A stretch of 64,000 bases of DNA from Owenia fusiformis. Its lineage: Eukaryota; Annelida; Polychaeta; Sabellida; Oweniidae. The notes beneath the pieces are model-generated. The model saw nothing but the letters and a program-made list of their open reading frames with translations, made no database searches and was not told the origin of the DNA. Each line of letters starts with the position of its first letter. Position 1 is the stretch's first letter. Both the position numbers and the translations under genes were made by a program. The DNA is taken from the NCBI GenBank assembly GCA_903813345.2, contig CAIIXF020000012.1:35570528-35634527 (forward strand). Reading direction: 5' to 3'. Shown here piece after piece: positions 31,201-41,690 of the stretch.

Positions 31201-34200
31201 ATCCTTCTTTGTAGCATCATTAAGCTTCCGATAGTCTACGCAAAATCTCCACGAACCATCCTTTTTCCTAACTAAGACTATCGGAGACGCCCAGGGACTT
31301 TGAGAAGGTTCGATAATGCCTCTCTTCAGCATATCGTCAATCAATTTATCCACTTCATCTTGTCGGCACTTTGGCAACATCCGATATCTTTGTCGTATTG
31401 GTGGAGTGTCTCCTGTGTCAATGCTATGTTGGGTCAAGGAGGTCTTTCCCAAATCTTGATCATCCTTGGCGAAAATATCTGAGTTCCGGCACAAGAAAAC
31501 TTGAAGTTGGTTACATTGTTCTTCAGTCAACCCACTACAACTGCGCTGGAATAACTCCTGAAGAAATTCTGGTAAAGGAGGAAGTGGTCTCAACTCTGGA
31601 GCAGGAAGACACGCAGATTCTTCCTCTCCTTTTCCGCTGAGATAACAAACATTATCTCCCTTTTTATCGTCTGAAACCTGATATATCCCATCTTCAATCA
31701 AGGTAAATACTCCCAATGTGGCGCCTCCTTTGACTTCAACTTCCAGGTCGCTAGGATTTCGAACTTCCAGAAAACTGGTCTTGCTAGAATCAACTAAGGT
31801 GGTTACTATCTCAAGTTCCTCAGCATCGGAGTTTTCCATCAAATCCTCAATGATTCCTGTTCCAGTCATAGAAGTGTGCAACTTAACTTCAACAAGAATT
31901 CCGGAAAAGGGAGGTACGAAAACACTATTCTCGGTAGCACTATAGCACAGAGTACTTTTCCGCCCAGTCTCCTCACTATCTTCATTTACATAGTCTCCCA
32001 ACGGAGCGTCCTCATCCTCCTGAGAATCTTGTGGAGTTTCTGGTATGATAATGGGAGAATCAGGAGGAGTTAAGAAAATGCTGAACTCATCTTCAGGCGG
32101 CGGTGTCTCTGGAATACATTCGAACACAACTTTTGATGTATCAGGAAAATATGGAAGGGAGTCATCATCTGTCTCTTCATCTAAATCAGATGAAGATAGA
32201 GGACTTTCCAGCTCCCTTACTGGACAGCTTTCCAACTTTACTTCAGCTACCTCGGAGTTAGGAGATTCCATGGCTACTACACTGGAATCGGTATCGCAAT
32301 TTGACAGATGCTCTATGATGAATGTTTCCATTCCTATGTTGTCTGGTGTAGTAGACTCAATAGATGTGGAACTGACTTTACTATTTCCAAATGTTATCAC
32401 TTTCCTATCATAATCAATTATGGCTTTTGCTGCTCCTAAATAATCAGTTCCCAGGATACCCTCAAAGTCAATATTAGCTACTATCACATCAAGTTCTTCC
32501 TTATGGCCATCAACATCTATGCTACAGCGAATCATTCCCATCACACTCAAAGCTTCTCCATCCGCTTGTAGCAGAATATGGGTTGGGGGAAATAACTTCG
32601 GCCGGGTGGACAGAGGCATTCTTCTATAAGTCTCTACACTCAAAATAGTACGAACAGCCCCAGAGTCTACTAGAAATGCGACATTGGTATCGCACACCTC
32701 TCCCAAAGCTATCACTTTTCTAACCTCACTGTTGACTGAATGATCAGACTGATTTCGCACTTCTCTACCCTGGTGATTTAGAAACTTAATTGGAGCTGCC
32801 CGTGTTTGGTTACTCTGACTGGTCTGTTCCAGCTGAGCTCGCTCCGCTGCCCGTTTTCTTGAATAGCAATCAGCTATCCTGTGACCAGGCTTGTGGCAAT
32901 AGAAACATTCCATTCTTTTAGATGGCTGACCTGATGATTCAGGCTCAGGCCTATTTTGTTTAGTTAACAACTCGGCCATCTTTTCCAAGTTCCTTTTACA
33001 TTCTGATTGGACACTCTTTTGAGTTTCTATCTTGATGCTCTCGACTAAATCAGCTATCTTCTTTAATTCATCAGCTTTATCTTCAATGGCATTTACTCGA
33101 CTGTACTTAGATTTTTGGCCTTTTCTAATTTTCTCAGATTCTATGTATGACTCTTCCTTGAGAGCAACTTCAATAGCCTTATCAAGGGTGTTGCACTCTT
33201 TTGTATGTATTGCTCTTCGTATTTCATCCTCCAATATTGCTTGTTCAAAGCTACGTCGAGCCAGACGGTCTTGGGCAGTCCTACTCATTTCAGGGTATGC
33301 TAAAGAGGTAAGGCGTCTAATATCTTGGCCCAAAGTCTGCAAAGTCTCCTTTGGTTTCCGTATACGGCCCACTAACTCTGCCTCATAAACTTCAGCTTTA
33401 CCCCCGGGACCAAAACGCTTCTCCAAGGCTAGGAGGAGTTGATCGTAGCTATAATCATGTTCCATCTCTAGTACTATTTGTTGGGCAGGTCCTCTGAGAC
33501 TTGTGGCCAAAAATCTCTTCTTCTCCTCTTCCGACCAGTTATTAGCTTCCCCACAAATCTCAAAATATGCTCTGTAGTCTTGCCATGGTGTAGTTCCAGA
33601 ATAAACGTCTGGTTTGATTTTGTTTCTGCTGGACTGTTCAGAAGTGCCTTTCACAAACCTATCACATAACTTGGAGCACATCTTAACAAGCTCTGCTGAT
33701 AGATTGGAATCATGAAGGCTATCATCATTTTCTGATCTGTCCATTGGACCAGTTGGCTTCGGACTAAGAGATCTCTTCGGCAGTGAATCTTTAGGTTGAT
33801 TAAGTGGCTCTTCCTTCCGGAATGGAGAAAAGCGTTGAAAAGAGGTGGAATCAGCATGCTCATCCCCTGACTTGTCCCCAATTGGAACAAAACCCTCTAA
33901 ATCTTCAGGTTGCTGCTGATTGAATTCCTGGCTTTTATCCTCCATCAAATTTGAACCGGGACTCAGCAAAACTTTATCTTGCCTACGCAGCTGCCAAGGC
34001 TTTGTCACACCTGAAGCCAATGGGGTAGGTGTAAAACAGTCTTCAAACCTGGTGATTGAGGTAGTTTTTGGCATTGTAGGCTGATGTTGGCTATCATCCA
34101 TCAAGGAAGTCTGCATTCTAGTGACATTTCCTGCATGACGGGGGTTATCATATGATGGTGGAATACTAGCTTGAATTTTCTCCATCTGACTCTTGATACC

Positions 34201-34821
34201 CTGTAGTTGTGTCTGTTGTTGATCCTGACAACTTTGAACTTGCTCAGCAATATGAGCAATGTTGTGTACTTGGGTATTTTGCGTCTCCACTACTTGCATC
34301 ATACACTTCTGCTGAGTTTCAGCCAGTTTTTGCATCTGTCTCTGCTGAGCCAACAAAGATTCTCTAAACACCTCCATCTTTCTGTCAATCTTGCTCTCCA
34401 TTAGGATTAAGTCTGGTCTTGAGTCCTCCTCTTCAAACCTCTCAGTTGGTCCGCCAACAACAGAAGTTGGAAGAAATCTTGATCTTCGTGGGAGATCTCT
34501 TCCATGAGATGTGGGGTTAAATGGTGTCCTAGGATCCATCATTACACCTCCTGTCCAATAACCTGTGCTCGATAAGCTGGGTAGCCCTCTCTCCTCAATG
34601 TCAATCTGAGTCATTTTAGGTCTGGCTCCTTCTGCCTGAGTGACATCCCCAGGGGACTGTCCCTGTTCTGCCGTATGTGTTATCTCTGGTGCTGTCTCAT
34701 CAGCGGCACCTGGATTATCGATTTCCATATCATCTGACTTAAGAAAAACTGTTTTCTCCAGGTCCCCCTCAGTTACGTCCTCAACAGCTGGAGGAGGTGG
34801 AAAGTCAGGTCCTTGTTCCAT
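26986..34821 (-). CDS. Gag-Pol polyprotein with RS-rich and K/E-rich C-terminal extension
   Basis: One 2611-residue ORF. Residues ~135-215 form a Q-rich coiled coil. A Gag capsid-like region at ~395-600 (PWQDYRAYFEICGEANNW) is followed by a zinc knuckle CFYCHKPGHRIADC at ~639. Protease has VDSGAVRTIL at ~719. RT has FCVDYRKLN and VYLDDVITFA (~1290). RNase H has DTDAS (~1437). Integrase has an HHCC region at ~1677-1714 and catalytic residues in AVDVLGPF, HSDQGRNF and VERYNR (~1745, 1807, 1840). Domain order is the usual RT-RH-IN. After VVHFDQLKPYE (~2013) there is an acidic linker, then an Arg/Ser-rich region (SRSPKRQHHSASP, ~2235 on) and a long Lys/Glu-rich tail. A splice-acceptor-like site sits at the head of the RS region. 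The ORF is intact. Confidence 0.95.
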   Translation of the reverse strand: MEQGPDFPPPPAVEDVTEGDLEKTVFLKSDDMEIDNPGAADETAPEITHTAEQGQSPGDVTQAEGARPKMTQIDIEERGLPSLSSTGYWTGGVMMDPRTPFNPTSHGRDLPRRSRFLPTSVVGGPTERFEEEDSRPDLILMESKIDRKMEVFRESLLAQQRQMQKLAETQQKCMMQVVETQNTQVHNIAHIAEQVQSCQDQQQTQLQGIKSQMEKIQASIPPSYDNPRHAGNVTRMQTSLMDDSQHQPTMPKTTSITRFEDCFTPTPLASGVTKPWQLRRQDKVLLSPGSNLMEDKSQEFNQQQPEDLEGFVPIGDKSGDEHADSTSFQRFSPFRKEEPLNQPKDSLPKRSLSPKPTGPMDRSENDDSLHDSNLSAELVKMCSKLCDRFVKGTSEQSSRNKIKPDVYSGTTPWQDYRAYFEICGEANNWSEEEKKRFLATSLRGPAQQIVLEMEHDYSYDQLLLALEKRFGPGGKAEVYEAELVGRIRKPKETLQTLGQDIRRLTSLAYPEMSRTAQDRLARRSFEQAILEDEIRRAIHTKECNTLDKAIEVALKEESYIESEKIRKGQKSKYSRVNAIEDKADELKKIADLVESIKIETQKSVQSECKRNLEKMAELLTKQNRPEPESSGQPSKRMECFYCHKPGHRIADCYSRKRAAERAQLEQTSQSNQTRAAPIKFLNHQGREVRNQSDHSVNSEVRKVIALGEVCDTNVAFLVDSGAVRTILSVETYRRMPLSTRPKLFPPTHILLQADGEALSVMGMIRCSIDVDGHKEELDVIVANIDFEGILGTDYLGAAKAIIDYDRKVITFGNSKVSSTSIESTTPDNIGMETFIIEHLSNCDTDSSVVAMESPNSEVAEVKLESCPVRELESPLSSSDLDEETDDDSLPYFPDTSKVVFECIPETPPPEDEFSIFLTPPDSPIIIPETPQDSQEDEDAPLGDYVNEDSEETGRKSTLCYSATENSVFVPPFSGILVEVKLHTSMTGTGIIEDLMENSDAEELEIVTTLVDSSKTSFLEVRNPSDLEVEVKGGATLGVFTLIEDGIYQVSDDKKGDNVCYLSGKGEEESACLPAPELRPLPPLPEFLQELFQRSCSGLTEEQCNQLQVFLCRNSDIFAKDDQDLGKTSLTQHSIDTGDTPPIRQRYRMLPKCRQDEVDKLIDDMLKRGIIEPSQSPWASPIVLVRKKDGSWRFCVDYRKLNDATKKDAFPIPRIDETLDRMSGSQYFSTLDLASGYWQVSLDSVAREKSAFTVRGGLFQWTVMPFGLSNAPSTFCRLMEQVLGGLGNDGSLVYLDDVITFAPTFEQALSRLERVFGRLRQANLKLKPSKCTLFQTQVNYLGHLVSKDGLSPDPKKIEWMCSYPTPRTVKQVRQFLGGASYYRRHIENFAEIAGPLHELTRKNQRFRWEQKAEEAFVMLKEKLTTAPILSFPRDDCPYILDTDASYESLGAVLSQVQDNEERVIYYASHRLSRPERNYCVTRKELLAVVHYVKYFRQYLYGVRFTIRSDHGSLKWLTNFKNPEGQLARWIQILQEYDYHLEYRPGNKHANADVMSRRPEPCTQCTHCEEITREPDVTELELAVVSVEPKWDLATIAKAQREDPELMPLIDALEESKLRPTWESISYDSPATKHYWHLWKSLEMKSGVLCKRWEDASGKFVHLQILTPSPMKSTVLEMCHATKVAGHFGVRRTFLKSRQRFYWFEQRVDVRAIVRTCRICGSRRKPLRARRAPLQLQGVSGPMERYAVDVLGPFPETPRGNKVILVCGDYFSKWVEAFPLPNQEAITVADKLVTEVICRFGAPSELHSDQGRNFESKVFQQVCKLMGIHKTRTTPFHPQSDGMVERYNRTLLDTIAKLLQPEPYQYDWDLQIPLALMAYRTSAHEATGETPAMVMFGRELNVPLDLIVDAPIENLEETDYVTELRQGLKAAHSRARVVLKKSAIRQKTAYDRRVGGKGYTRGDPVWYVNNNKKRGESPKLQSKWLGPFQVLKKLSDVTYRIIEWGKLKPKVVHFDQLKPYESTLPKNWKILGDEMETEMPPSLPEDPLKMNETEMSYPIPEYPLKNKESVRKDDPIHGPLELESEERRLPTTYNFEEKMELPEDGMCQPEVTTEVSDEKMNHSEETNEVPVKKRNGPEETTDLPYDEMCKMAKKTEDLDDETNQLKEKFPVSDDKNRGRLGRRLKPPKRFADYELNQVSLCAFRSLEMPRGREFNRDEWWRNDPYQRRGGYSGYRNRSRSPKRQHHSASPRVESYNPSHSSSRADWSRSERPTFRDNSLHQSHSPPSHTSTHQSRSENTTPSTQVSSEAVAASLATLLANLTPSTTVADLREQINPHRPASSTLSQPKEDTVTLTGVSATDVLEIPEKLFLPEEPLWGKVVDKNKSIDWGTGGTFKSKEYISDESTSLSSSSDTEDYFSENQKVASKKAEKAKVDTMKTQKTSEKTPQKMTIQEVEMENVQSEKRTDKSSTTEEIPKEKTEKKRLPEKRDEKKVDKKSFLPEKDVPEKKSVEKKSAIPEKDIPEKRSLDKKVPEKRMEKILVSEKKVTKESNTSVKEVANKEGSQACSQPQVRLTRVDELPPIKIEVRFRYLARDGQVLEDHTLITRYAKLHV

Positions 34822-34848
34822 ATTCGAATATTGTATTACTAATCAACA

Positions 34849-34868
34849 CAATCCCACCGCTGCCACCA
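34849..34868 (-). other. Element 3 primer-binding site
   Basis: The minus strand reads TGGTGGCAGCGGTGGG, one base after the 5' LTR. The first 12 bases are shared with element 1. The polyprotein ATG is 28 bp further on, so this element has almost no leader. Confidence 0.85.
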
Positions 34869-34869
34869 A

Positions 34870-37508
34870 TGTAACAACTAGCCTAATTTGGGTAGTGTGG
34901 ATGGTTGTTATTTATTTAATTAGGCTAAGTCACTTCGAGGGATACTTGGTGTACATTAAATACACGTGAAGATAGAGTGACACAACATCGAATATAAAAT
35001 AAACACACATATATTGTTGCTTATCCAGCCCAAAAATGTATACAGATTAAATCGATGTAAATTGAGTTGTAGAGAGACTACTTGAAAGTCCTTTGTTTAT
35101 GTGAAATATTAAAGTTTATATTAAAGAGTGTTTTTTTTCTTCTCTATCATTTGTCGAAAATTGCTATCTTTCTGACATCCGTTATATCTCCTCGGTTTCT
35201 GGACATCAGTTATATGAAATATTCCAAGCTTTTAGACATCAGTAGTTGAAATATTCTAAGTCTCTGGACATCAATAATCGAAATATTCTAAGTTTCTGGA
35301 CATCAGTAATCGAAATATTCTAAGTTTCTGGACATCAATAATCGAAATATTCTAAGTTTCTGGACATCAATGGTTGAAATATTTTAAGTTTCTGAACATC
35401 ATTGGTCGGGAATATTCCATCTTTCTGACATCAGTTATATCTTCTAAGTTTCTGGACATCAGTTACATGAAATATTCTAAGTTTCTGGACATCAATAGTT
35501 GAAATATTCTAAGTTTCTGGACATCAGTAGTTGAAATATTCTAAGTTTCTGGACATCAATAGTTGAAATATTCTAAGTTTCTGGACATCAGTAGTTGAAA
35601 TATTCTAAGTTTCTGGACATCAATAGTTGAAATATTCTAAGTTTCTGAACATCATTGGTCGGGAATATTCCATCTTTCTGACATCAGTTATATCTTCTAA
35701 GTTTCTGGACATCAGTTACATGAAATATTCTAAGTTTCTGGACATCAATAGTTGAAATATTCTAAGTTTCTGGACATCAATAGTTGAAATATTCTAAGTT
35801 TCTGGACATCAATAATCGAAATATTCTAAGTTTCTGGACATCAGTAATCGAAATATTCTAAGTTTCTGGACATCAATAATCGAAATATTCTAAGTTTCTG
35901 GACATCATTGGTCGGGAATATTCCATCTTTCTGACATCAGTTATATCTTCTAAGTTTCTGGACATCAGTTACATGAAATATTCTAAGTTTCTGGACATCA
36001 ATAGTTGAAATATTCTAAGTTTCTGGACATCAATAGTTGAAATATTCTAAGTTTCTGGACATCAATAATCGAAATATTCTAAGTTTCTGGACATCAATGG
36101 TTGAAATATTCTAAGTTTCTGAACATCATTGGTCGGGAATATTCCATCTTTCTGACATCAGTTATATCTTCTAAGTTTCTGGACATCAGTTACATGAAAT
36201 ATTCTAAGTTTCTGAACATCATTGGTCGGGAATATTCCATCTTTCTGACATCAGTTATATCTTCTAAGTTTCTGGACATCAGTTACATGAAATATTCTAA
36301 GTTTCTGGACGTCAATAATCGAAATATTCTAAGTTTCTGGACATCATTGGTCGGGAATATTCCATCTTTCTGACATCGGTTATATCTTCTAAGTTTCTGG
36401 ACATCAGTTATATGAAATATTCTAAGTTTCTGGACGTCAATAATCGAAATATTCTAAGTTTCTGGACATCATTGGTCGGGAATATTCCATCTTTCTGACA
36501 TCAGTTATATGAAATATTCTAAATTCCTGGACATCAGTAATCGAAATATTCTAAGTTTCTGGACATCATTGGTCGGGAATATTCCATCTTTCTGACATCA
36601 GTTATATCTTCTAAGTTTCTGGACATCAGTAGTTGAAATATTCTAAGTTTCTGGACATCAATAGTTGAAATATTCTATCTTTCTGGGATGTCATAAATAT
36701 TCTAAGTTTCTCAGCCTCTTAGTCCCTCGTCTGTAGATGAGACACTGCTACAGGAGCTCTTTCCTCTTCAAAAGTTTGGCTACGTGTCTCAAGAGCAATC
36801 TAAGGTGTGGTATTTATACCCAGGTCAAGTATGTTTAGGTTTTGCACACGAACCTATCACGTGATCTAGCTTCAACATGCACAAATTATAAATTGCCCCA
36901 AAAAATGTCACAGAAACGGAAAAAAAAAATATATAAACTGTCATCCGGGAAGGGAAGCAACAATCTAAACTTACGAATTATAATACTATTACAATTTAAT
37001 CGAGTAATTTAGCAGTAAAGTGTGCACAATTCAATGGTCCCGGAAAAAGAGACCCCATAGTAAATGAGTAAAAATATGTGCTCTTGAAATATTAAACTAC
37101 TAATACTGACGTGGTTAAGCCTTACTTGAAATTGTAAAGTAGCTAATTATGTTCTAGAAATACTATTTGTATTTACGATTATGAATTAACAAACCAAATG
37201 AACCACTAACCTGATATATTTACGTTTGAAGTTGAAGAATTTTATATGGGATTTCCAATCTCAAAGAGGAAGTAACTCGAGAACGAGGTCAAGATGGCGC
37301 CAACCAGGTAACTTTTGAAACTTTGAAATAATTTGAAAATTCCACTGTATCCCAGGAACTGAGCAACTTGCCGATATCACAAATCACTAGGTAAGTTAAT
37401 AAAGATAAAGATTTCACCAGATAGAGCTACTAAGAGGGTGAGACATCAGTTAAACGAACACTCGTATCCAAAAATAAAAAATTTAAAATCTTCTAAAATT
37501 TTGTTACA
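34870..37508 (-). repeat. Element 3 5' LTR
   Basis: 2639 bp, the same as 23339-25976 except for one extra A near 36920. It holds the 32-bp array at about 35200-36680. Confidence 0.95.
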
Positions 37509-37513
37509 ATACC

Positions 37514-40500
37514 TTTGACATTTTTTCTGCATTTTCCGTAATGCTTATGCAAACTATGGTATCATATAATTATAATGATGAACCTCTTTAAATTTAGATG
37601 TACATTTTTTTTATTCTCCCCTACCCCAATTTTTCAATTTCACTATCGATTTATATTCCGTTGCTATGCAAAATCATAGACACGAAATTATAGTTAAGTC
37701 AACAATTATCTATTTTCTTACTAAATCACTAATTGTTATTGGTAGTACCTTTTGAAATATGGATGTTAAAGACAAAAACAACTTGAAAATGCTGATTATT
37801 CAATTACACGTTCCATTGATTTCAGCTCTAGAAAAGCGATTACCTATTTTTTTTCATTTGAAAAATAATAGATTCTTGTTTTATAACATTTTTGGCATCC
37901 CCTAAGTCATGTTGACCTCGATTTGACCTTTGTGGTGGGTGTGTTTATTTGTTTCATTGATCACGAATGCGTTTCTTTATATCAACTGATCAAACTAGTT
38001 TCTTTAATCTTTACGTATTGTATTGCACGGTACACGATGGAATCAGACAATACTATATATCTTAATTCAATTATTCAAAAATGATTAAAAAATCTCTAAT
38101 TGTTTTTTGGAAATTGGTCGTCTCAATCGTTCGAGACATTTGCAAAGTGAGAATGATTTGTGTCGAGATTTAAAAGATAGGCTTTCCAAGTGATTTTAAA
38201 TGATGAAAATCATTCGAACATTTTAAAGCAAATTAAAAAGGTATCAGGGATTTAAAGCTTGCATATAAAATCAAAACACCAACCTATACGTATGACCAAT
38301 CGCCCATATAAATGCATCGCTTAAGTATTTCCGTTCACATTTAGGTTGTGAAAAACATTGCAAGCTTAAAATCTGTTACCATAAAATGACGTTTTACAAG
38401 CATAATATAGGCGTTTTGATATAGAATATTGACACAATTGTTTCATATTTTTTTGGCGGGATTTTTGGCGTAGTGTTGCATTTACACCTTCCTACGCCCC
38501 TGGCTGTATATGCAACTTATGTTCTCTGAAGATTTCAAAGCTCTTGAAATGACAGTTTTTGGGGTTTACTCTATAAAATTTGACAAAAAGTATGACTTTG
38601 GATGCATTATGGATGATTATATCCATAATGCCTTTTTGACCTATCATCACCATTTCTCAAGTTTGCCCGGTTTCCAAGAAATTGCCAATTTTGACGTCAA
38701 AAAGTCAAATTAATTGACTAACTGAACAATTGACTAACTGAAACTGATAGGCAAATCTGACTTGAGAAACTGAGGACTGAGTAACTAAAAACTGACTAGG
38801 TACCTAAGTCTAAAACTGAGTACATAAATTGAGTACTGAGTAACTAAGAGAATGAGTTTGTAAACGAAGTCTGTTCGTCCGTCAATCATTGGCCTTACAA
38901 ATTAAAACTGCTATTCGGATTGAGTCATATCCACATTCATTTTATGCATATCCACTAAACTGTGTGAGCACAGGACCATGGGTCCTTTATTGAATTGATT
39001 ATTTGGAAGGAAATATGGAGATTGATATTCTAACGGGTAGGGGGCTATTCAAGCACCCTGCCAGCCAGTTTAAAGGAAAAATCAATATAAGCGCTGAGCT
39101 ATAATCAAGATATTCTTGGGGTGTTTGGTTATAAATACGATGTCAGCTTTCTTTCCCAGGGGGATATTCTGTTAAATGATAAAATAATGCGTGTGAACAG
39201 GATAGATTCAGTGAATAATTTACACTCTTACCTTAATATTTTCAGAGTATGGTATGAATTCACAAGACAACAACAGTCTTCTATAGCATGCATGCTGTTG
39301 GGGAAATTAAGCAAACCAAGGTAATACACTTGAGACCAGTTTTTTTTAAATTGCTTTATTATATCTATCAGACTGAAAATTCAATTAGATCTGAAGAATA
39401 AGATCATTTTGTCTTATTCTAAGTACAATGTTTTTTCCCCTTTCTGACTTAATTGCACATTTTCTTACAGATTTGCTAGCCCCAGTTTGAAAAGATTGAC
39501 CAACTGTAGAACTGCATCGATGCCATTCATTTTGACCAACTGTAGTCCTGCATCAATGCCATTTATTTTGACCAACTGTAGTCCTGCATCATGCCATTCA
39601 TTTGACTGAGAGGCCAGTTGGATACAAAGCTCGCTAACAAAGATCAAAATTGTAGCGTAAGTGTAGACTTATGTGATAAAAGGTTGCTTTATTTCATATC
39701 ATGCTTTCTTTTTGTATGCCACTGTTGTCTCATAATATGCCTTTATACATTCCTTGAATTAAGATCGCATTTCTCAGGATTAGGTAATCCCCTTTTAAGC
39801 TCATTCAACATGTTCAATTGGGATTGGCAATAAGTCAGTTGACTCCTGTTAGCTCAAATATTTATGCATTCATTAATTCTTTCAGGAAATGACTTATGAA
39901 ACTGTTGTTTCCTCGGTTCCCAACCCACTCTGAGATTTAATGAAGTGTATTGGGGCAAGATGTCTAATGGATAAGGGTCAGGAAACAGTAATATGAAAAT
40001 TACAAGGTGAGACAATATGTACAATTTTTCCCTTTATTAAATCTTAAAGAGTTTTGTTTCTATTCCTTAACTCCTTATAAATATGTGATAAAATGTTGAA
40101 TGAGGATGAACCATGTTCTTTAAACTCTTTCCTCACATGGAAATGACGCATATCCTGGGACCTATACTTTTAATTTTATCACTAAAATACAATTTTTAAT
40201 GAGCAGTATCACATGTCAACAACTTGTTAAATTGTGGTGTAAAAATACTGAATAGAACTGAAGATATTGTCATTTCATTGATGTATGTAAATAAAAATAA
40301 TCAGGCCAAAAGGATCCTATCGTCCTGAAAGGTATAACGTAATACTAGGGCTCCATATGGAGCCTATCATCTTGAAAGGGTAAAATGGGTCATTTGGCTT
40401 ATGTGAATGGGAGCTGATTTATATGCAATGCCCCCATATCTCACCAATAATTGAGGTCTGATATAAAAAACACAAAATAACAACAAGTTAAGGTTATATA

Positions 40501-40620
40501 AAGTATATTTATTATTTGTCTGATATCCTTTTACTTCGATATAGACCTTAAAAAGATATTATGTAATTTGCCATTACATACTAAATTTTAATTTATTTAA
40601 TTAAGGACACTTGAGTGACA
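37514..40620. other. Intergenic, no gene; dispersed repeat remnants
   Basis: 38510-38990 resembles 5930-6180 (shared words GTCAAAAAGTCAAATT, CACATTCATTTTATGCATATCC) and belongs to the same dispersed repeat. 38720-38860 is a degenerate short-period repeat of AACTGAGTACTGAGTAACT-like words. 39498-39606 holds three 36-bp units (GACCAACTGTAGTCCTGCAT). No ORF here has a recognisable family. Confidence 0.5.
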
Positions 40621-40629
40621 GCTTATAGC

Positions 40630-41690
40630 AAATATAGAAATGGATGCATTTCTATAATTACAATTTGCACACACACACTTTATATTTTATTACTCTAGAA
40701 ATGGTTTATTTTACTGAACCTTGCATCACTTGACTGCATTAAACGTATCAGTCATTTGGCCACATTCACCAAAAATGCAATGAATGCATTTCTTCAGTTA
40801 CAATTCTCACACAAGTACTTTATAAAAACTGTTTATTTTAATCACATTGACTGCATAAACTCATCAGTCACTTGGTTACACCAAAAATGCAATGAATGCA
40901 TTTTCACAATTACAGTTTTACAATTTTCCCACAAGGTACATTATGCTTATTTTATTCAAAACAGTTCATTTTACTAGTAAATTATTTGACTGCATAATCT
41001 CATCAGTCATTTGACCACATTCACCAAAATGTAATGAATGCATTTCTACAATTACAGTTTTACAATTTTCCCACAAGGTTCATTATGCTTATTTTAATAA
41101 AAACAGTTCATTTTACTAGTACATTATTTGACTGCATAAACTCATCAGTCATTTGGCCACATTCACCAAAATGCAATGGATGCATTTCTACAATTACAGT
41201 GTTACAATTTTCACACAAGGTACATTATGCTTATTTTATTCAAAACAGTTCATTTTACTAGTACATTATTTGACTGCATAAGCTCATCAGTCATTTGGCC
41301 ACATTCATCAAAATGCAATGAATGCATTTCCACAATTACAGTTTACAATTTTCCCACAAGGTACATTATGCTTATTTTATTCAAAACAGTTCATTTTACT
41401 AGTACATTATTTGACTGCATAAGCTCATCAGTCATTTGGCCACATTCACCAAAATGTAATGAATGCATTTCCACAATTACAATGTTACAATTTTCACACA
41501 AGGTACATTATACTTATTTTATACAAAACAAATCATTTTACAAGTACATTATTTGACTGCATAAGCTCATCAGTCATTTGACCACATTCACCAAAATCCA
41601 ATGAATGCATTTCTACAATTACAGTGTTACAATTTTCACACAATGTACATTATACTTACTTCTTACAAACTATTCATTCTATCAATCTAA
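40630..41690. repeat. 142-bp satellite array, first block
   Basis: About seven units of a 142-bp repeat containing CTGCATAAGCTCATCAGTCA, CAATGAATGCATTTCTACAA and TTTTACTAGTACATTATTTG. Units differ by roughly 5-15 percent. Short plus-strand frames through the units are by-products of the repeat. Confidence 0.9.

Larger units (their letters stand above)
23339..37508 (-). mobile_element. Element 3: 14.2-kb Ty3-type retrotransposon with 2.64-kb LTRs
   Basis: LTRs are 23339-25976 (2638 bp) and 34870-37508 (2639 bp), TGTAACAAC...TTGTTACA, with a 5-bp duplication AATAC (23334-23338, 37509-37513). The only difference I noticed is 9 versus 10 A in one run, so insertion is very recent. The internal 8.9 kb carries one ORF of 2611 codons. 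It lies 192 bp from element 2. The size is unusual for a Ty3 element and is due to the minisatellite-filled LTRs and the long ORF. Confidence 0.95.
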